DNA of 64,000 nucleotides from Manihot esculenta (lineage: Eukaryota > Streptophyta > Magnoliopsida > Malpighiales > Euphorbiaceae), in the NCBI RefSeq assembly GCF_001659605.2, contig NC_035162.2, positions 24,540,661-24,604,660 of the forward strand, in the 5' to 3' direction. The notes under the pieces were generated by a model, which saw nothing but the letters and a program-made list of their open reading frames with translations, did not search any database and was not told the origin of the DNA. Of this stretch, positions 43,316-55,141 are shown one piece after another. The position numbers were made by a program, and so were the translations under genes. The number at the start of each line of letters is the position of its first letter. Position 1 is the stretch's first letter.

Positions 43316-46300
43316 ATGAGAGGAACTCGTCGATCTGCACGATTGACTGGAGTACCACCCCAGGACGAGGGCACTGATGCCCGTCCTCCTGCATTGCCTA
43401 GGGCAATGTCAAGTAGGTCCAGCAGAGAAAGAGTAGTAAGGGATCCTAGAAGGTCCTTGGATCTGGGTAGAAGCAGATCAGTGAGGGGAACAGTGCAAGG
43501 TGGTATGTCAGAGGATATGGGGGATGATATGGATGTGGATCAGAGGAGGGATGGCAGCCTTGGTGTGGAGATGTCAGAAGAGGGTATGGGAGAGTCTCAG
43601 GGAGGCACTCAGGCCTCAGGGTTTGTACAACCACCCCAATACCCACCCTTTTCACAAAATCCCGGGTATTCGATGGGAGGCACATCGGATTACCCTAGCT
43701 TTAACCCTTATCCCACACACATGCCATACCCACCTTTCTACCCACATTACCCACAGTACCCTATGTATCCACCCCCGCCCTACTATCCAAATCCAGCAAA
43801 CCCTACCTCAGGGGAATGTTGCACCTCCTCCTCCACCAGCAGAACCCACAGTCCCAGAAACCCCAGTACCTAAACCTAGCTCATCTGGAGGGAGCAAGGT
43901 CAAGATGACCGACTACATGAAGCTTGGTGCTCCTCAGTATGAAAAAGGGGATGACCCGTTTGTGTATCTTGAGAGGGTCAAGGTGATTACAGATGAGATA
44001 GGAGCTGATGACAGTAGAGCCATTCAGATGGCTGGGTTCACGCTTAAGTGCAAGAAGGCCCGTGAGTGGTTTAAGAATTATGTGAACCCGAGGGTGGACA
44101 GCATGTCTTGGGAAGAGTTTGCAAACGAGTTTGCAGGATGGGCATTCCCTGATAGCTCAAGGGAGTTAAAGATGATCGAGTTTGAACAGTTAAGGCAGAC
44201 AGAAGAGATGAGTGTAGATGAGTACACAGACAGATTCTTGGAGCTGTTGCCGTTTGCAGGGCAAAATCTTGACTCAGACCAGAAGAAGTCAAGGAGGTAT
44301 ATCATGAAACTCCATTCCAGGTATTCCTCCTTGATCCAGTCAGCAGATAGGGAGAGCTTCCATGCCATAGTGGATATGGCCCGAAAAATGGAGGCCAGTG
44401 CCATCATTCAGGGGACAGTTAAGCAATCAGTGGCACAGTCTTCTGGTTCCAAGACCCCGGGTGGGGGAAGGCTAGATCCCTCTACCTTGAGTGCAGCAGC
44501 TTCAGGCAGTAAGAGATGGGGTAAAGCCAAGTCTAAGAAGAACAAGTTCTGGAGCAAGATCAAGTCAGGTCTGGGATTAGGGAGTGGCTCAAGCTCTGGT
44601 GCAGATAATGCAGTATGTGCAAGGTGTGGTAAGCCACACAAGGGAGTCTGCCGGGCTGGGACGACAGCCTGCTTCAGATGTGGGCAAGAGGGACACATGG
44701 CTCGGGAGTGTCCTAGAGCAGTACCAATGGCACAGTCTCAGCAGACAGCTTCTGGTAGTGTAGCTCAGCCAGCAGCTCCAGCCACGACTCAGGCCAGTGG
44801 CAGAGGCAGAGGGAGAGGGGCAGCCTCTTCTTCAGCGGGCTTCAGAGGTGAAGGTCCATCAGCACCAGCACGGATTTTCACAATGACACAGCAGGAGGCA
44901 GACGCATCTAACACCGTGGTGGCAGGTAACTTAGTCATTGGTTGTTCAGATGTGTATGCCTTGATGGACCCTGGTGCATCTCATTCTTTTATTGCTCCGA
45001 GAGCCATTGAGAGGTTGGGTCTGATGATCTCTGGGTTAGAGTGTCCTCTCTGGGTCAGTGGACCCAAATGTGATCCATCTGTGGCAGAGTCAGTCTGCCA
45101 GTGTAGCCCAGTCTTCGTTGAGGGGAGATGCCTTTCCGCCGACCTTGTGGTTCTAGACTTGACAGATTTTGACGTCATTCTAGGGATGGACTGGTTATCT
45201 ACCCATGGTGCTACCTTGGACTGCAGGGACAAGGTAGTCAGGTTCAGAGGTCAGGATGGGTCAGAGGTTGTCTTCAGGGGAGACAGGAGGGGTACACCTA
45301 GAGGTCTGATATCAGCTCTTCAGGCTCGTAGGTTGCTTAGGAAGGGATGTCAGGGGTATTTGGCTCATGTGAGAGAGCTTAGCAGTCAGGTTAGAGAGCC
45401 CGCCTCGGTGCCAGTGGTCAGAGAGTTTTTAGATGTCTTCCCAGACGAGCTGCCAGGTTTACCACCTGCTAGGGAGATAGAGTTCGAGATAGAATTGATG
45501 CCTGGAACCAGACCGATCTCTATCCCTCCCTACAGGATGGCTCCAGCTGAGTTGAAAGAGTTGAAAGAGCAGTTGCAAGAGCTGGTAGACAAGGGTTTTA
45601 TCCGACCGAGTACCTCACCTTGGGGTGCTCCAGTATTGTTTGTGAGAAAGAAGGATGGATCCCTCAGACTTTGTATCGACTACAGGCAGTTGAACAAAGT
45701 CACTACCAAGAATAAGTACCCTTTGCCTAGGATCGATGATCTATTCGACCAGCTAGCAGGAGCGGATTATTTCTCCAAAATAGATCTGAGGTCCGGGTAT
45801 CATCAGCTGAGGATAAGAGAAGAGGATGTGCCAAAGACGGCTTTCAGGACCAGATATGGGCATTTTGAGTTCCTTGTGATGCCGTTCTTGTTAACCAATG
45901 CCCCCGCAGCATTCATGGATCTCATGAACAGAATTTTCAAACAGTACCTGGATCACTTCGTTATTGCCTTTATAGATGATATCTTAGTGTATTCCAGGAA
46001 TGCAGAGGAGCATGCCCATCATCTGAGGATAATTCTGTAGACCTTGAGGGAACATGGCTTGTACGCCAAGTTCTCCAAGTGTGAGTTCTGGTTGAGGAGC
46101 ATCTCATTCTTGGGGCATGTTGTATCAGAAAATGGAATAGAGGTGGACCCCAAGAAGGTAGAAGCTGTGGCTAACTGGCCTAGACCCACTTCAGTGACGG
46201 AGATCAGGAGTTTCTTGGGTTTGGCAGGTTACTACAGGAGGTTCGTTCAGGACTTCTCTAAGATTGCAGCTCCTCTGACCAGATTAACCAGGAAGAATCA

Positions 46301-48311
46301 GAAGTTTGTGTGGACCGACCAGTGCGAAGAGAGTTTTGAAGAGCTTAAGAAGAGGTTAACGTCAGCACCAGTGTTAGCTCTGCCAGCTAGCAACGAGGAT
46401 TTCACAGTGTTCTGTGATGCATCCCGAGTGGGATTGGGTTGTGTGCTAATGCAGAATGAAAGGGTGATTGCTTATGCTTCTAGGCAGCTGAAGAAGCATG
46501 AGTTGAATTACCCTACACATGACCTGAAAATGGCAGCCGTAATCTTTGCACTCAAGATGTGGAGGCATTACCTTTACGGTGTTAAATGTGAGATCTTCAC
46601 AGATCATAAAAGCCTGCAGTACATCCTGAGTCAAAGAGATTTGAACTTGAGACAGAGAAGATGGGTAGAGCTGCTGAGTGATTATGATTGCAAGATTCAG
46701 TACCATCCGGGTAAGGCGAATGTGGTGGCAGACGCCCTAAGCCGGAAATCACTAGGCAGCTTATCCCACATCACGGCTGAGAGGAGACCGGTGGTGAAAG
46801 AGTTTTACAAGCTCATTGATGAAGGTCTACAGCTAGAGTTGTCTGGTACAGGTGCTTTGATAGCCCAGATGAGAGTGACACCTGTGTTCCTGGAGCAGGT
46901 GGCTCAAAAACAGCATGAGGACCCAGAGTTAGTAAAGATTGCCAGGACGGTTCAGTCAGGCAAGAATGAAGAGTTCAGATTCGACAGCAAGGGGATCCTC
47001 CGCTATGGGAATAGACTATGTGTACCAGATGACATCAGTTTAAAGGGAGACATTATGAGGGAAGCTCATAATGCCAGGTACAGTGTTCACCCTGGAGCCA
47101 CCAAAATGTACCAGGATCTGAAAAGAGTTTATTGGTGGCCAGCTATGAAGAGAGAAGTGGCACAGTTTGTGTCAGCCTGCGAGGTGTGTCAGAGGGTGAA
47201 GCTGGAACATCAGAAGCCGGCTGGAATGCTTAACCCACTACCTATTCCAGAGTGGAAATGGGAGAATATAGCTATGGACTTCGTAGTGGGGTTACCGGCA
47301 GCATCCAACAGGTTAGACTCCATATGGGTGATTGTGGACAGACTGACCAAATCTGCTCACTTCATCCCTGTCAGGAGTGGCTATTCTGTGGACAAGTTGG
47401 CACAGGTGTATGTGGATGAAGTGGTAAGGCTGCATGGGGTTCCTGTTTCGATAGTGTCTGATAGAGGGCCCCAGTTCACCTCTAGATTTTGGCGGAGTCT
47501 GCAGAATGCTATGGGTACCAGGTTGGATTTCAGTACTGCCTTCCATCCACAGACGGACGGACAGTCAGAGAGGACCATCCAGACTATAGAAGATATGCTC
47601 AGAATGTGTGTGCTAGATTTTGGCGGTTCTTGGAGGCAGCATCTACCCTTGGTGGAGTTTGCCTACAATAACAGCTATCATGCTAGCATAGGGATGGCTC
47701 CATATGAAGCTTTATATGGGAGGAAGTGCAGGTCACCTGTTTGCTGGGAAGAAGTGGGGGAAAAGGCCTTGGCAGGCCCTGAGCTTGTTGAGATCACCAG
47801 CAGGGTGGTGCCCATTATCAGAGAGAGGATCAGAACTGCTGTGAGCAGACAGAAAAGCTATGCAGACATCCGCAGGAGACAGGTAGAGTTTCAGGAGGGA
47901 GATCTGGTATTGCTCAAAGTGTCTCCTATGAAAGGAGTGGTTCGTTTTGGGAAGAAAGGTAAGCTAGCCCCATGATACATCGGACCCTTTGAAATCTTGC
48001 AGAAGATTGGGAATGTGTCGTACAAGCTGGATTTACCTGCTTCAATGGAAAGAATCCATCCGGTTTTCCATGTTTCCATGTTGAGGAAGTTCGTGTCAGA
48101 TCCGGGCAAGGTTCTTAGTGAGCCTGATGTGGAGATCCAAGAAGATCTCACCTATGTTGAACAGCCAGTGCGGATTCTTGACACCCAGATCAGAAAGCTG
48201 AGAAACAAGGAAATCCCGATGGTGAAAGTCCTTTGGAACCACCACAATATGGAAGAATGCACCTGGGAGACACGGGAGTCCATGCTCCAGCAATACCCTT
48301 ATCTTTTCTAA
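43316..48311 (+). pseudogene. Chromovirus gag-pol polyprotein, frameshifted and with two stops
   Basis: Start MRGTRRSARLTG at 43,316. The N-terminus is Pro/Tyr-rich. At the G run 43,811-43,814 the frame shifts by one extra base into the main frame. Then follow the gag capsid domain (about 43,910-44,400), CCHC knuckle [14 protein letters not shown] (44,670), protease with MDPGASHSF (about 44,964), RT (about 45,480-46,030, FIDDILVYS at 45,969), RNase H (46,380-46,740), HHCC and D,D,E integrase (47,050-47,840), a GPF motif, and a C-terminal chromodomain (about 48,140-48,300). Nonsense codons: TAG 46,038-46,040 and TGA 47,973-47,975. RT has MPFLLTNAP where the family has MPFGLTNAP. RNase H has THDLKMA where the older copy has THDLEMA, the catalytic glutamate. 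The family is certain and the copy is inactive as read. Confidence 0.93.
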
Positions 48312-48405
48312 GGTTAGTTTCTTGTGTGTTTCATGTGTTTTATGTGTATGATGTGTTATATGCCTTGCATGTGCTAGTTGAGGAACATTCGGGGACGAAT
48401 GTTCT

Positions 48406-48419
48406 TAAGGGGGGGAGAA
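48406..48419 (+). promoter_or_regulatory. Polypurine tract
   Basis: TAAGGGGGGGAGAA abuts the 3' LTR and is preceded by GGGGACGAATGTTC, the standard end of Tekay/Del-type elements. Confidence 0.8.
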
Positions 48420-50726
48420 TGTAATACCCGGCTAGACTCCGGTATCGGAATTCCTACCGTCCGGTGGAATCTCGGGTGTCGGAGACTTCTAGAAGGGTAA
48501 AACCATGTTTTTATAAAATGTTTTAATGCATTTTATGTTTTTAAGCAAGAAAGAAAATGAGTTTTTGCATGAAAATAGCATTGGAGGAAAACTCGGGTTC
48601 GGCCGCCGAACCTCAAGTTCGGCCGCCGAACATGCATGCGCTTCGGGAGTGCTTTAGGCCCCCGAAGGCATAAGTGAGGGAAGTCCAGGTTCGGCCGCCG
48701 AACCTTATGTTCGGCCGCCGAACATGGCATGCATGCGGAGGCACGTTAGGCCCCCGAAAGTGGCCTGGCCAGCCACCTATAAAGGGGTCCCCATGTCCGA
48801 ACGGGCGAGCTTTTCTCCCCATTTTCGGCCAAGGTGAGTCTCCGCCGCCCTCATGCCGATCTTGAGTTCTTCCTTCAAATCTTCCATGATTTTTATGAGT
48901 TTTCACCTTTGTTTTGAAGATTTTTAAGCAAATAGCAAGTTTTGGAGCTTGGAGGTTCAAGGAACTCGATCTCTCCCATCTCCGAGCTAGGATCGTTTTT
49001 CCTCTCGATCTTCAAGAGGTAAGAGCCGATCTTGAGCTCATTATATGTTTTAAACAAGTTTCAAGTTGATTCTTGGGGTAGAAATGCATGCTTAGGTTAG
49101 TTGAGCTTTGTTAGGTTTTGTGTTGTGTTTATGGATAATGTAGGTTGCTGAGTTGCTTTTGATGTGTTGTAGTTGGGGTTTAGGATAGTTTGAAGCCCCT
49201 AGGAGCTTATGTATGTGATTATGCATGTTTTGGTTGAGTTGTATGCATGATTGAAGGTTTTGGGAGGCAAATGTGCATAAGAGCCGAGTTTCTGCCACTT
49301 TGGGAGAAACTCAGGTTCGGCAGCCGAAGGGACTTTCGGCCGCCGAACCTGCCTGTGGAGGCAAGCTTTCGGCTGCCGAAGCCTGCCCCCGAAAGTGGAC
49401 TTTCGTCTCTGGAGGGGACTTTCGGCCGCCGAAGGTGCCGCCGAACATGCATGAGTTTCGCCTCTGGAGAGAACCTTCGGCCGCCGAAAGTGCCGCCGAA
49501 GGTGCATGACTTTCGGCTCTGGAGGGACTTTCGGCCGCCGAACCTGCCGCCGAAAGTGCCCTGTTCAGCCCTCCTTTGCATGAATTCTTTGATTGTTTTG
49601 AGGTGTTTTAGGGGGTTTTTGGGGGATATTTTTAGAGTCATGTTCTAGTATGTTTGGTCCCTTATTTGAGTCCACCTGTGTAGGTTCGGACCCAAGGAAC
49701 CGAGGACCCCAGCAGTGAGTCAGCTGCTTCAGTTCATTGTCAGAGTTAGCCTGAGGTGAGTAGAATAAACCTTATGTTTTAAATTAATGCAAGTTTTAGC
49801 ATGAATCATGCATCACGAATGCCATGTGATATAATAGGTTGTTGCATTAGAATCCACGAATATGTTGCACTGCATTCTTTGTTGTGGATGTGGGTGAATG
49901 CTGTATGATCCAATTAGTCCCTGAGGAAAGACCAGGACCCCATTCTACGGCCTGGCACGGTATGAAAGACCAGGACCCCATTCTACGGCCTGGCACGGTA
50001 TGGAACGCGAAGACCAGGTGCCCAGATGAGGCCCTGGGGCAATGGTAAGTAATGTTATGATATGACAGGAAGACCAGGACCCCATCCTACGGCCTGGCAC
50101 GGATATGATGCTGGGACTATTTGGTGACAGGTTCACCCTTGATGTGATTTGTCTGTGATATGATGCATTACATGATGGCATATGTTTTAAATGTTTTAGT
50201 ATTCTGCTCACTGGGCTCTAGTAGCTCACCCCTTTCCCTATATCCCCCAGGTTTGCAGGTACGGGCTAGATCAGGGTATCAAGAAGAGTAAGGTCATGTG
50301 ACTTGTAATAGTTAGATGTGGACATGATGATTTGTAAAATGATGTAAGGATATGAACAGTCATGTTATGTAATATTGATATTGAGGATTAGAATTGTGCT
50401 TGACCATAGTATGTTTGGATAATCCCATGTATATACATGATCTATATTTTATGATGTTTATGTTCAACCAAGCTTGATGTTTAATGAGATACCCCATTGG
50501 AGCATGTGATGAGGCTCCAGTGAGTGGTTTATGCTTATGTTTATGTGCATGCACAGGTTGAGCTTGGTAAAAGAAAAGAAAAAGTTCTTATGTTTATGGA
50601 TATGTATGATCATGTATGGGATTTGACAGGTATTCAGGATGTATGTTAGGCTTGCTACGGGTCCCGGCGACCTTATGTCGATCTGGATCCTAGCACCGGT
50701 AGCGGTCCGGTTTTCGGGTCGTTACA
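48420..50726 (+). repeat. 3' LTR, 2,307 bp
   Basis: As the 5' LTR, but with an extra copy of a roughly 38-bp unit (GACCAGGACCCCATTCTACGG...) at 49,928-50,002, which accounts for most of the length difference. Confidence 0.95.
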
Positions 50727-51545
50727 GTTTTAAGCAAGAAATAGATGGAGTTTTGAATGAAAAAGACCATAGAGGGAAATCCAGGTTTGGCTGCCGAACT
50801 TGCATGAGTTTTGGAGGCACTTTAGGCTTCCGAAGGTGGCCTGGCCAGCCCCTATAAGAAGCTCCATGGCCGAAAATGGGCGAGTTTCTTCCCCATTTCC
50901 GGCCAGATTGAGTCCATGCTCTCCCATGGTTGGTTTTTATGATTTTCCTCAAACCTTTCAAGTTTTAACTAGTATTAACTTGGTTTTGAAGATTTGTGAG
51001 CTTAGAACAAGTTTTGGAGACCCAAGGAGTTAGATTTCTCCCATCTCCGAGTTGGATCGCCTCTCCTCTCGATCTTCAAGAGGTAAGAGTAGATCCTCAC
51101 CTCTTTCCATGTTTTGATTAAGTTTCATGAAGGTTTTTGGGGTAGAGATGCATGTTTGAGTTAGTTGTCTAATTTTGAGGTTTATATGTTTTTATGGTTA
51201 ATGTATGTTGTATATGTAAGTTTGATGTGTTTTGGTTGGGGCTTAGGCTAGTTTGAGACCCCTATAAGTTCTTGTATGTGTGTATGCATGCTTTGGAAGT
51301 GTTGAAAGAGAGTTGGAAGGTTTTAGGAGGCCAATTGTGCATGAGGGCTGAGTTCTGCCACTTCTGGAAGAACTCAGGTTCGGCAGCCGAAGGTACTTTC
51401 GGCCGCCGAACCTGCCTGTGGAGGCAAACTTTTGGCTGCCGAACCCTGCCCCCGAAAGTGGACTTTCGGCTCTGGAAGGAAGTTTCGGCCGCCGAAGGTG
51501 CCGCTGAACATGCATGAGTTTCGGCTCTGGAACCACTTTCGGCCG
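50727..51545 (+). repeat. Older Tekay-like LTR, 3' part, truncated
   Basis: Resumes after the TSD with AAGCAAGAAATAGATGG and keeps the LTR order (palindromes, TATA region CCCCTATAAGAAG, leader) with clear divergence. It ends abruptly in TTTCGGCCG at 51,545, where it is fused to pol. Confidence 0.85.
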
Positions 51546-53344
51546 TGAGGACAGTTTTGCAAACCTTGAGAGAACACGGCTTGTATGCCAAGTTCTCCAA
51601 GTGTGAGTTCTGGTTGAGGAGCATTTCATTCTTGGGGCATGTTGTATCAAAAAATGGGATAGAAGTGGACCCAAAGAAGGTAGAAGCTGTGGCCAACTGG
51701 CCTAGACCCACTACAGTGACAGAGATCAAGAGTTTCCTGGGTTTGGCGGGTTACTACAGGAGGTTCGTTTAGAACTTCTCTAAGATTGCAGCTCCTATGA
51801 CCAGACTGACCAGGAAGAATCAGAAGTTCATGTGGACTGACCAGTGTGAAGAGAGCTTTGAAGAGCTGAAGAAAAGGTTGACGTCGGCACCGGTGTTAGC
51901 TCTGCCTACCAGTAATGAAGACATCACAGTATTCTGTGATGCGTCCCGTGTGGGACTGGGTTGTGTGTTGATGCAGAATGAAAAGGTGATTGCTTATGCT
52001 TCTAGACAGCTGAAGAAGCATGAGTAGAATTACCCTACACATGACCTAGAGATGGCAGCTGTAATTTTTGCACTCAAGATGTGGAGGCATTACCTTTATG
52101 GGGTAAGATGTGAGGTCTTCACAGATCATAAAAGCTTGCAATATATCTTGAGTTAGAGAGAGTTGAACCTGAGGCAGAGAAGATGGGTAGAACTGCTTAG
52201 TGACTATGATTGCAAGATTCAGTACCATCCGGGTAAGGCGAATGTTGTGGCAGACGCCCTAAACCGGAAATCACTTGGCAGTTTGTCCCATATTTCAGCA
52301 GAGAGGAGACCGGTGGTGAGGGAGTTCTATAAGCTCATTAATGAAGGTCTACAGTTAGAGTTATCTGGTACAGGTGCTTTGGTAGCCCAGATGAGAGTAA
52401 CACCTGTGTTTCTGGAGCAGGTGAATCAGAAACAGTACGAGGACCCAAAATTAGTAAAGATTGCCAGGACTATTCAGTCAGGCAAGAACGAAGAGTTCAG
52501 ATTTGGCAGCAAAGGGATCCTCCGCTATGGCAATAGATTGTGTGTACTAGATGACGTGAGTTTAAAGGGAGACATTATGAGGGAAGCTCATAATGCCAGA
52601 TACAGTGTTCACCCTGGAGCCACCAAAATGTATCAAGACCTGAAGAGAGTTTATTGGTGGCCAGCCATGAAAAGAGAAGTGGCACAGTTCGTGTCAGCCT
52701 GCGAAGTATGTCAGAGGGTAAAGCTGGAACATCAGAAGCCGGCTAGGATGCTTAACCCACTGCCGATTCTAGAGTGGAAATGGGAGAATATCGCTATGGA
52801 CTTCGTGGTGGGGTTACCAGCAACGTCCAATAGATTGGACTCCATATGGGTGATTGTGGATAGACTGACCAAATCTGCTCACTTCATCCCTGTCAAGAGT
52901 GGCTATTCTGTGGACAAGTTGGCGCAGGTATTTAGTGATGAGGTTGTCAAGTTGCATGGGGCTCCTGTTTCAATAGTGTCTGATAGAGGACCCCAGTTCA
53001 CCTCTAAGTTTTGGTGGAGTCTGCAGAATGCTATGGGTACCAAGTTGGATTTTAGCACTGCTTTCCATCCTCAGACTGATGGACAGTCAGAGAGGACCAT
53101 CCAGACAATAGAGGATATGCTCAGAATGTGTGTGCTAGATTTTGGCGGTTCTTGGAGGCAGCATATACCCTTGGTGGAGTTTGCCTACAATAACAGCTAT
53201 CATGCTAGTATAGGGATGGCTCCATATGAAGCTTTGTATGGGAGAAAGTGCAGGTCACCTGTCTGCTGGGAGGAAGTTGGGGAAAGGGCCTTGGCAGGGC
53301 CTGAACTAGTAGAGATCACCAGCAGGGTAGTGCCCATAATCAGA
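51546..53344 (+). pseudogene. Older chromovirus pol fragment (end of RT to integrase)
   Basis: Begins in [14 protein letters not shown] at the RT end, directly after LTR sequence. PBS, gag, protease and most of RT are therefore deleted. It continues through RNase H (THDLEMA intact) and integrase ([17 protein letters not shown]) and stops at 53,344 inside the integrase C-terminus, at a junction with unrelated DNA. In-frame TAGs lie at 51,770-51,772, 52,025-52,027 and in YILS*REL near 52,156. Integrase is then open for 396 codons. The chromodomain and 3' LTR are missing. Confidence 0.9.
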
Positions 53345-54050
53345 TTTAATTGATGGATCAGTCCTTGTATTTTTAAAATTAAATTCTTAAATCCTTCTAT
53401 ATTTAATCCATCTAAAACTACTGTTCTTCTATACATTATATACATTAGTTTAAAACTAATGGATGGTCAAATAATTCTGAAAGTACAGTTTCTTTCTAAA
53501 ATACTTTTTATAAAAGTTTACAACCTACTTAAAGTTACTTGGTACCACTTAAAAATAGTTGAAATTGTAAGTATTTTCTAAAAGTTTTGAATTTATAAGT
53601 ATTGCAATATTTTAACGAATAGAAAGTGAAGAATAAAAAGTGTTTGATTCAAAAAAAAAAGAATAAAAAGTGTTGAAAATTAGTTAAATGAGATATTATA
53701 AACAGAAATTAATGGGGACTTTGAGTGTTATTTTAAATAAAAAATGAAGGATCAAAATGTTTTAAAGTATAATAAATGAGGACGGACTTATCATAAAGGA
53801 ATTTAGATGTACGATTTTAAAAATATAAGGACCGATCTATTAATTATATTAAAACTAAAAGATTCAAATATAATTTATCTATTTAAAAAGGGCAATAAAG
53901 ATATTTACATACTTTTAAAAGCAAAAAAGGATGGAGAAACCTCTAATTTGGACGAATTGAAATTTAAATATTCAATTTTAAAAATATAGGAATCAAATTT
54001 ATTAATCATGCTAAAACACAGAGATTAAAATGTAATTTATTAAAAATAAT
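53345..54050. mobile_element. Inverted-repeat element, left end lost (relative of 20,439-21,641)
   Basis: The right end (inward: TAAATTACATTTTAATCTCTG...TAGCATGATTAATAAATTTG) matches the ends of the 20.4-kb element. The left side (TTAATTGATGGATCAGTCC...CTTGTATTTTTAAAATTAAA) is complementary to it, but the outermost ~25 bp are missing at the gypsy junction. An internal extra copy of the end sequence lies at about 53,795-53,870. Confidence 0.5.
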
Positions 54051-54460
54051 AACAATAAAATAAAATAAATATGCAGTTATGATGCTTTAACAAACTACTG
54101 ATATGTTAGTATAGAGTTTTTGGTTTGTCATAAAAATGTAATAATCTGAATTTTTTAAAAAAAATTATTTAAAATGTTATTTTATTAATATTATAATTTG
54201 AAGAATTTTTAAATTTTGAAAACATTAAATTAGTTATGAATTTGATAAAGTTCTTTTATACTATTTATTTATGGATATTTAAACTACTGATTTTATTAAT
54301 TTTTAATATTTTAAAAGAAAATAACATGAAAGTATCTACTTTATTATTTATTATTTTATTGGTTATTAATTTATTAGTAAATATTATAATATAAACGCAA
54401 TAATAATATTGAGTTATTATAATTATATTATTTTAGAGTAGTATTTTAAGATTTACTAAT
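54051..54460. other. AT-rich spacer
   Basis: Homopolymer-rich. No feature recognised. Confidence 0.35.
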
Positions 54461-54893
54461 TGATATTGTTCACATAATATATTTTTCAGTTATAAACCTG
54501 TAAAATAGGAGAGAATATTAAATGGGTTACTTTTGCAAAGGACATACTATTCTCCATCACCTTATTCAGAGAATATTAAATTGATATTGAGTAAATTATG
54601 GAATTTAATGATGTAGAGAATAGTATATCTGGTTATGGAGGTTGTGAGCTACTTATATAGTATGTAAAATAGAGTTTGAATATGATATGAAATTCTAGAT
54701 AAAATAGAATACATTGTCCTAAATAAAATAGGATATGAAATCTTATCAGATAAAAATAATATTCTGATATGGATAATGTCCTATTGTGATTAGGATTCCA
54801 TCACCTTATTCAGGGTTATAGAATATTTAAATAGTTAACGTGATTTGGGTTATTGATACTCGAATTTAATATATTTTAATATTAATTTACTTC
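54461..54893 (+). repeat. Left LTR of the non-coding element
   Basis: Direct repeat partner of 58,662-59,062. Ends near TTAATATTAATTTA. Confidence 0.6.
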
Positions 54894-55141
54894 AGTAGTC
54901 CCCCTATATATATAGTGGTCAAATATTTAGGTTCAATACTGAATTATTTCCTTTGACAAACTTATCGCCTTACGAGAATTTGGTGACAAATCACTTTATC
55001 TTGTCTTTTTTCTTAGCAAACTTGTCGCCTTGTGGAACTCTAGTAATGATTTGCTTTGATTTTCTCCCTGGTGAATTTATCGTCTTGTGTTTGACCTTGG
55101 AGGCCTTAGTTTCTTTGCTATTTGTTTTGTGGTAATGATGT

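Larger units (their letters stand above)
40771..50726 (+). mobile_element. Nearly complete Tekay-like chromovirus (Ty3/gypsy)
   Basis: 9,956 bp: LTR 40,771-43,042, iMet PBS, gag-pol, polypurine tract, LTR 48,420-50,726, flanked by GTTTT (40,766-40,770 and 50,727-50,731). The two LTRs differ by roughly 1% by eye plus a short repeat expansion. Domain order gag, protease, RT, RNase H, integrase, chromodomain is the gypsy/chromovirus order. The reading frame is interrupted in three places, so this copy looks non-autonomous now. Confidence 0.95.

Noticed and set aside
44964..44990. DPGAS instead of DSG/DTG in the chromovirus protease as an inactivating change
   Set aside because: To my knowledge DPG(A/S) variants are common in plant gypsy proteases, so it is not evidence of damage by itself.
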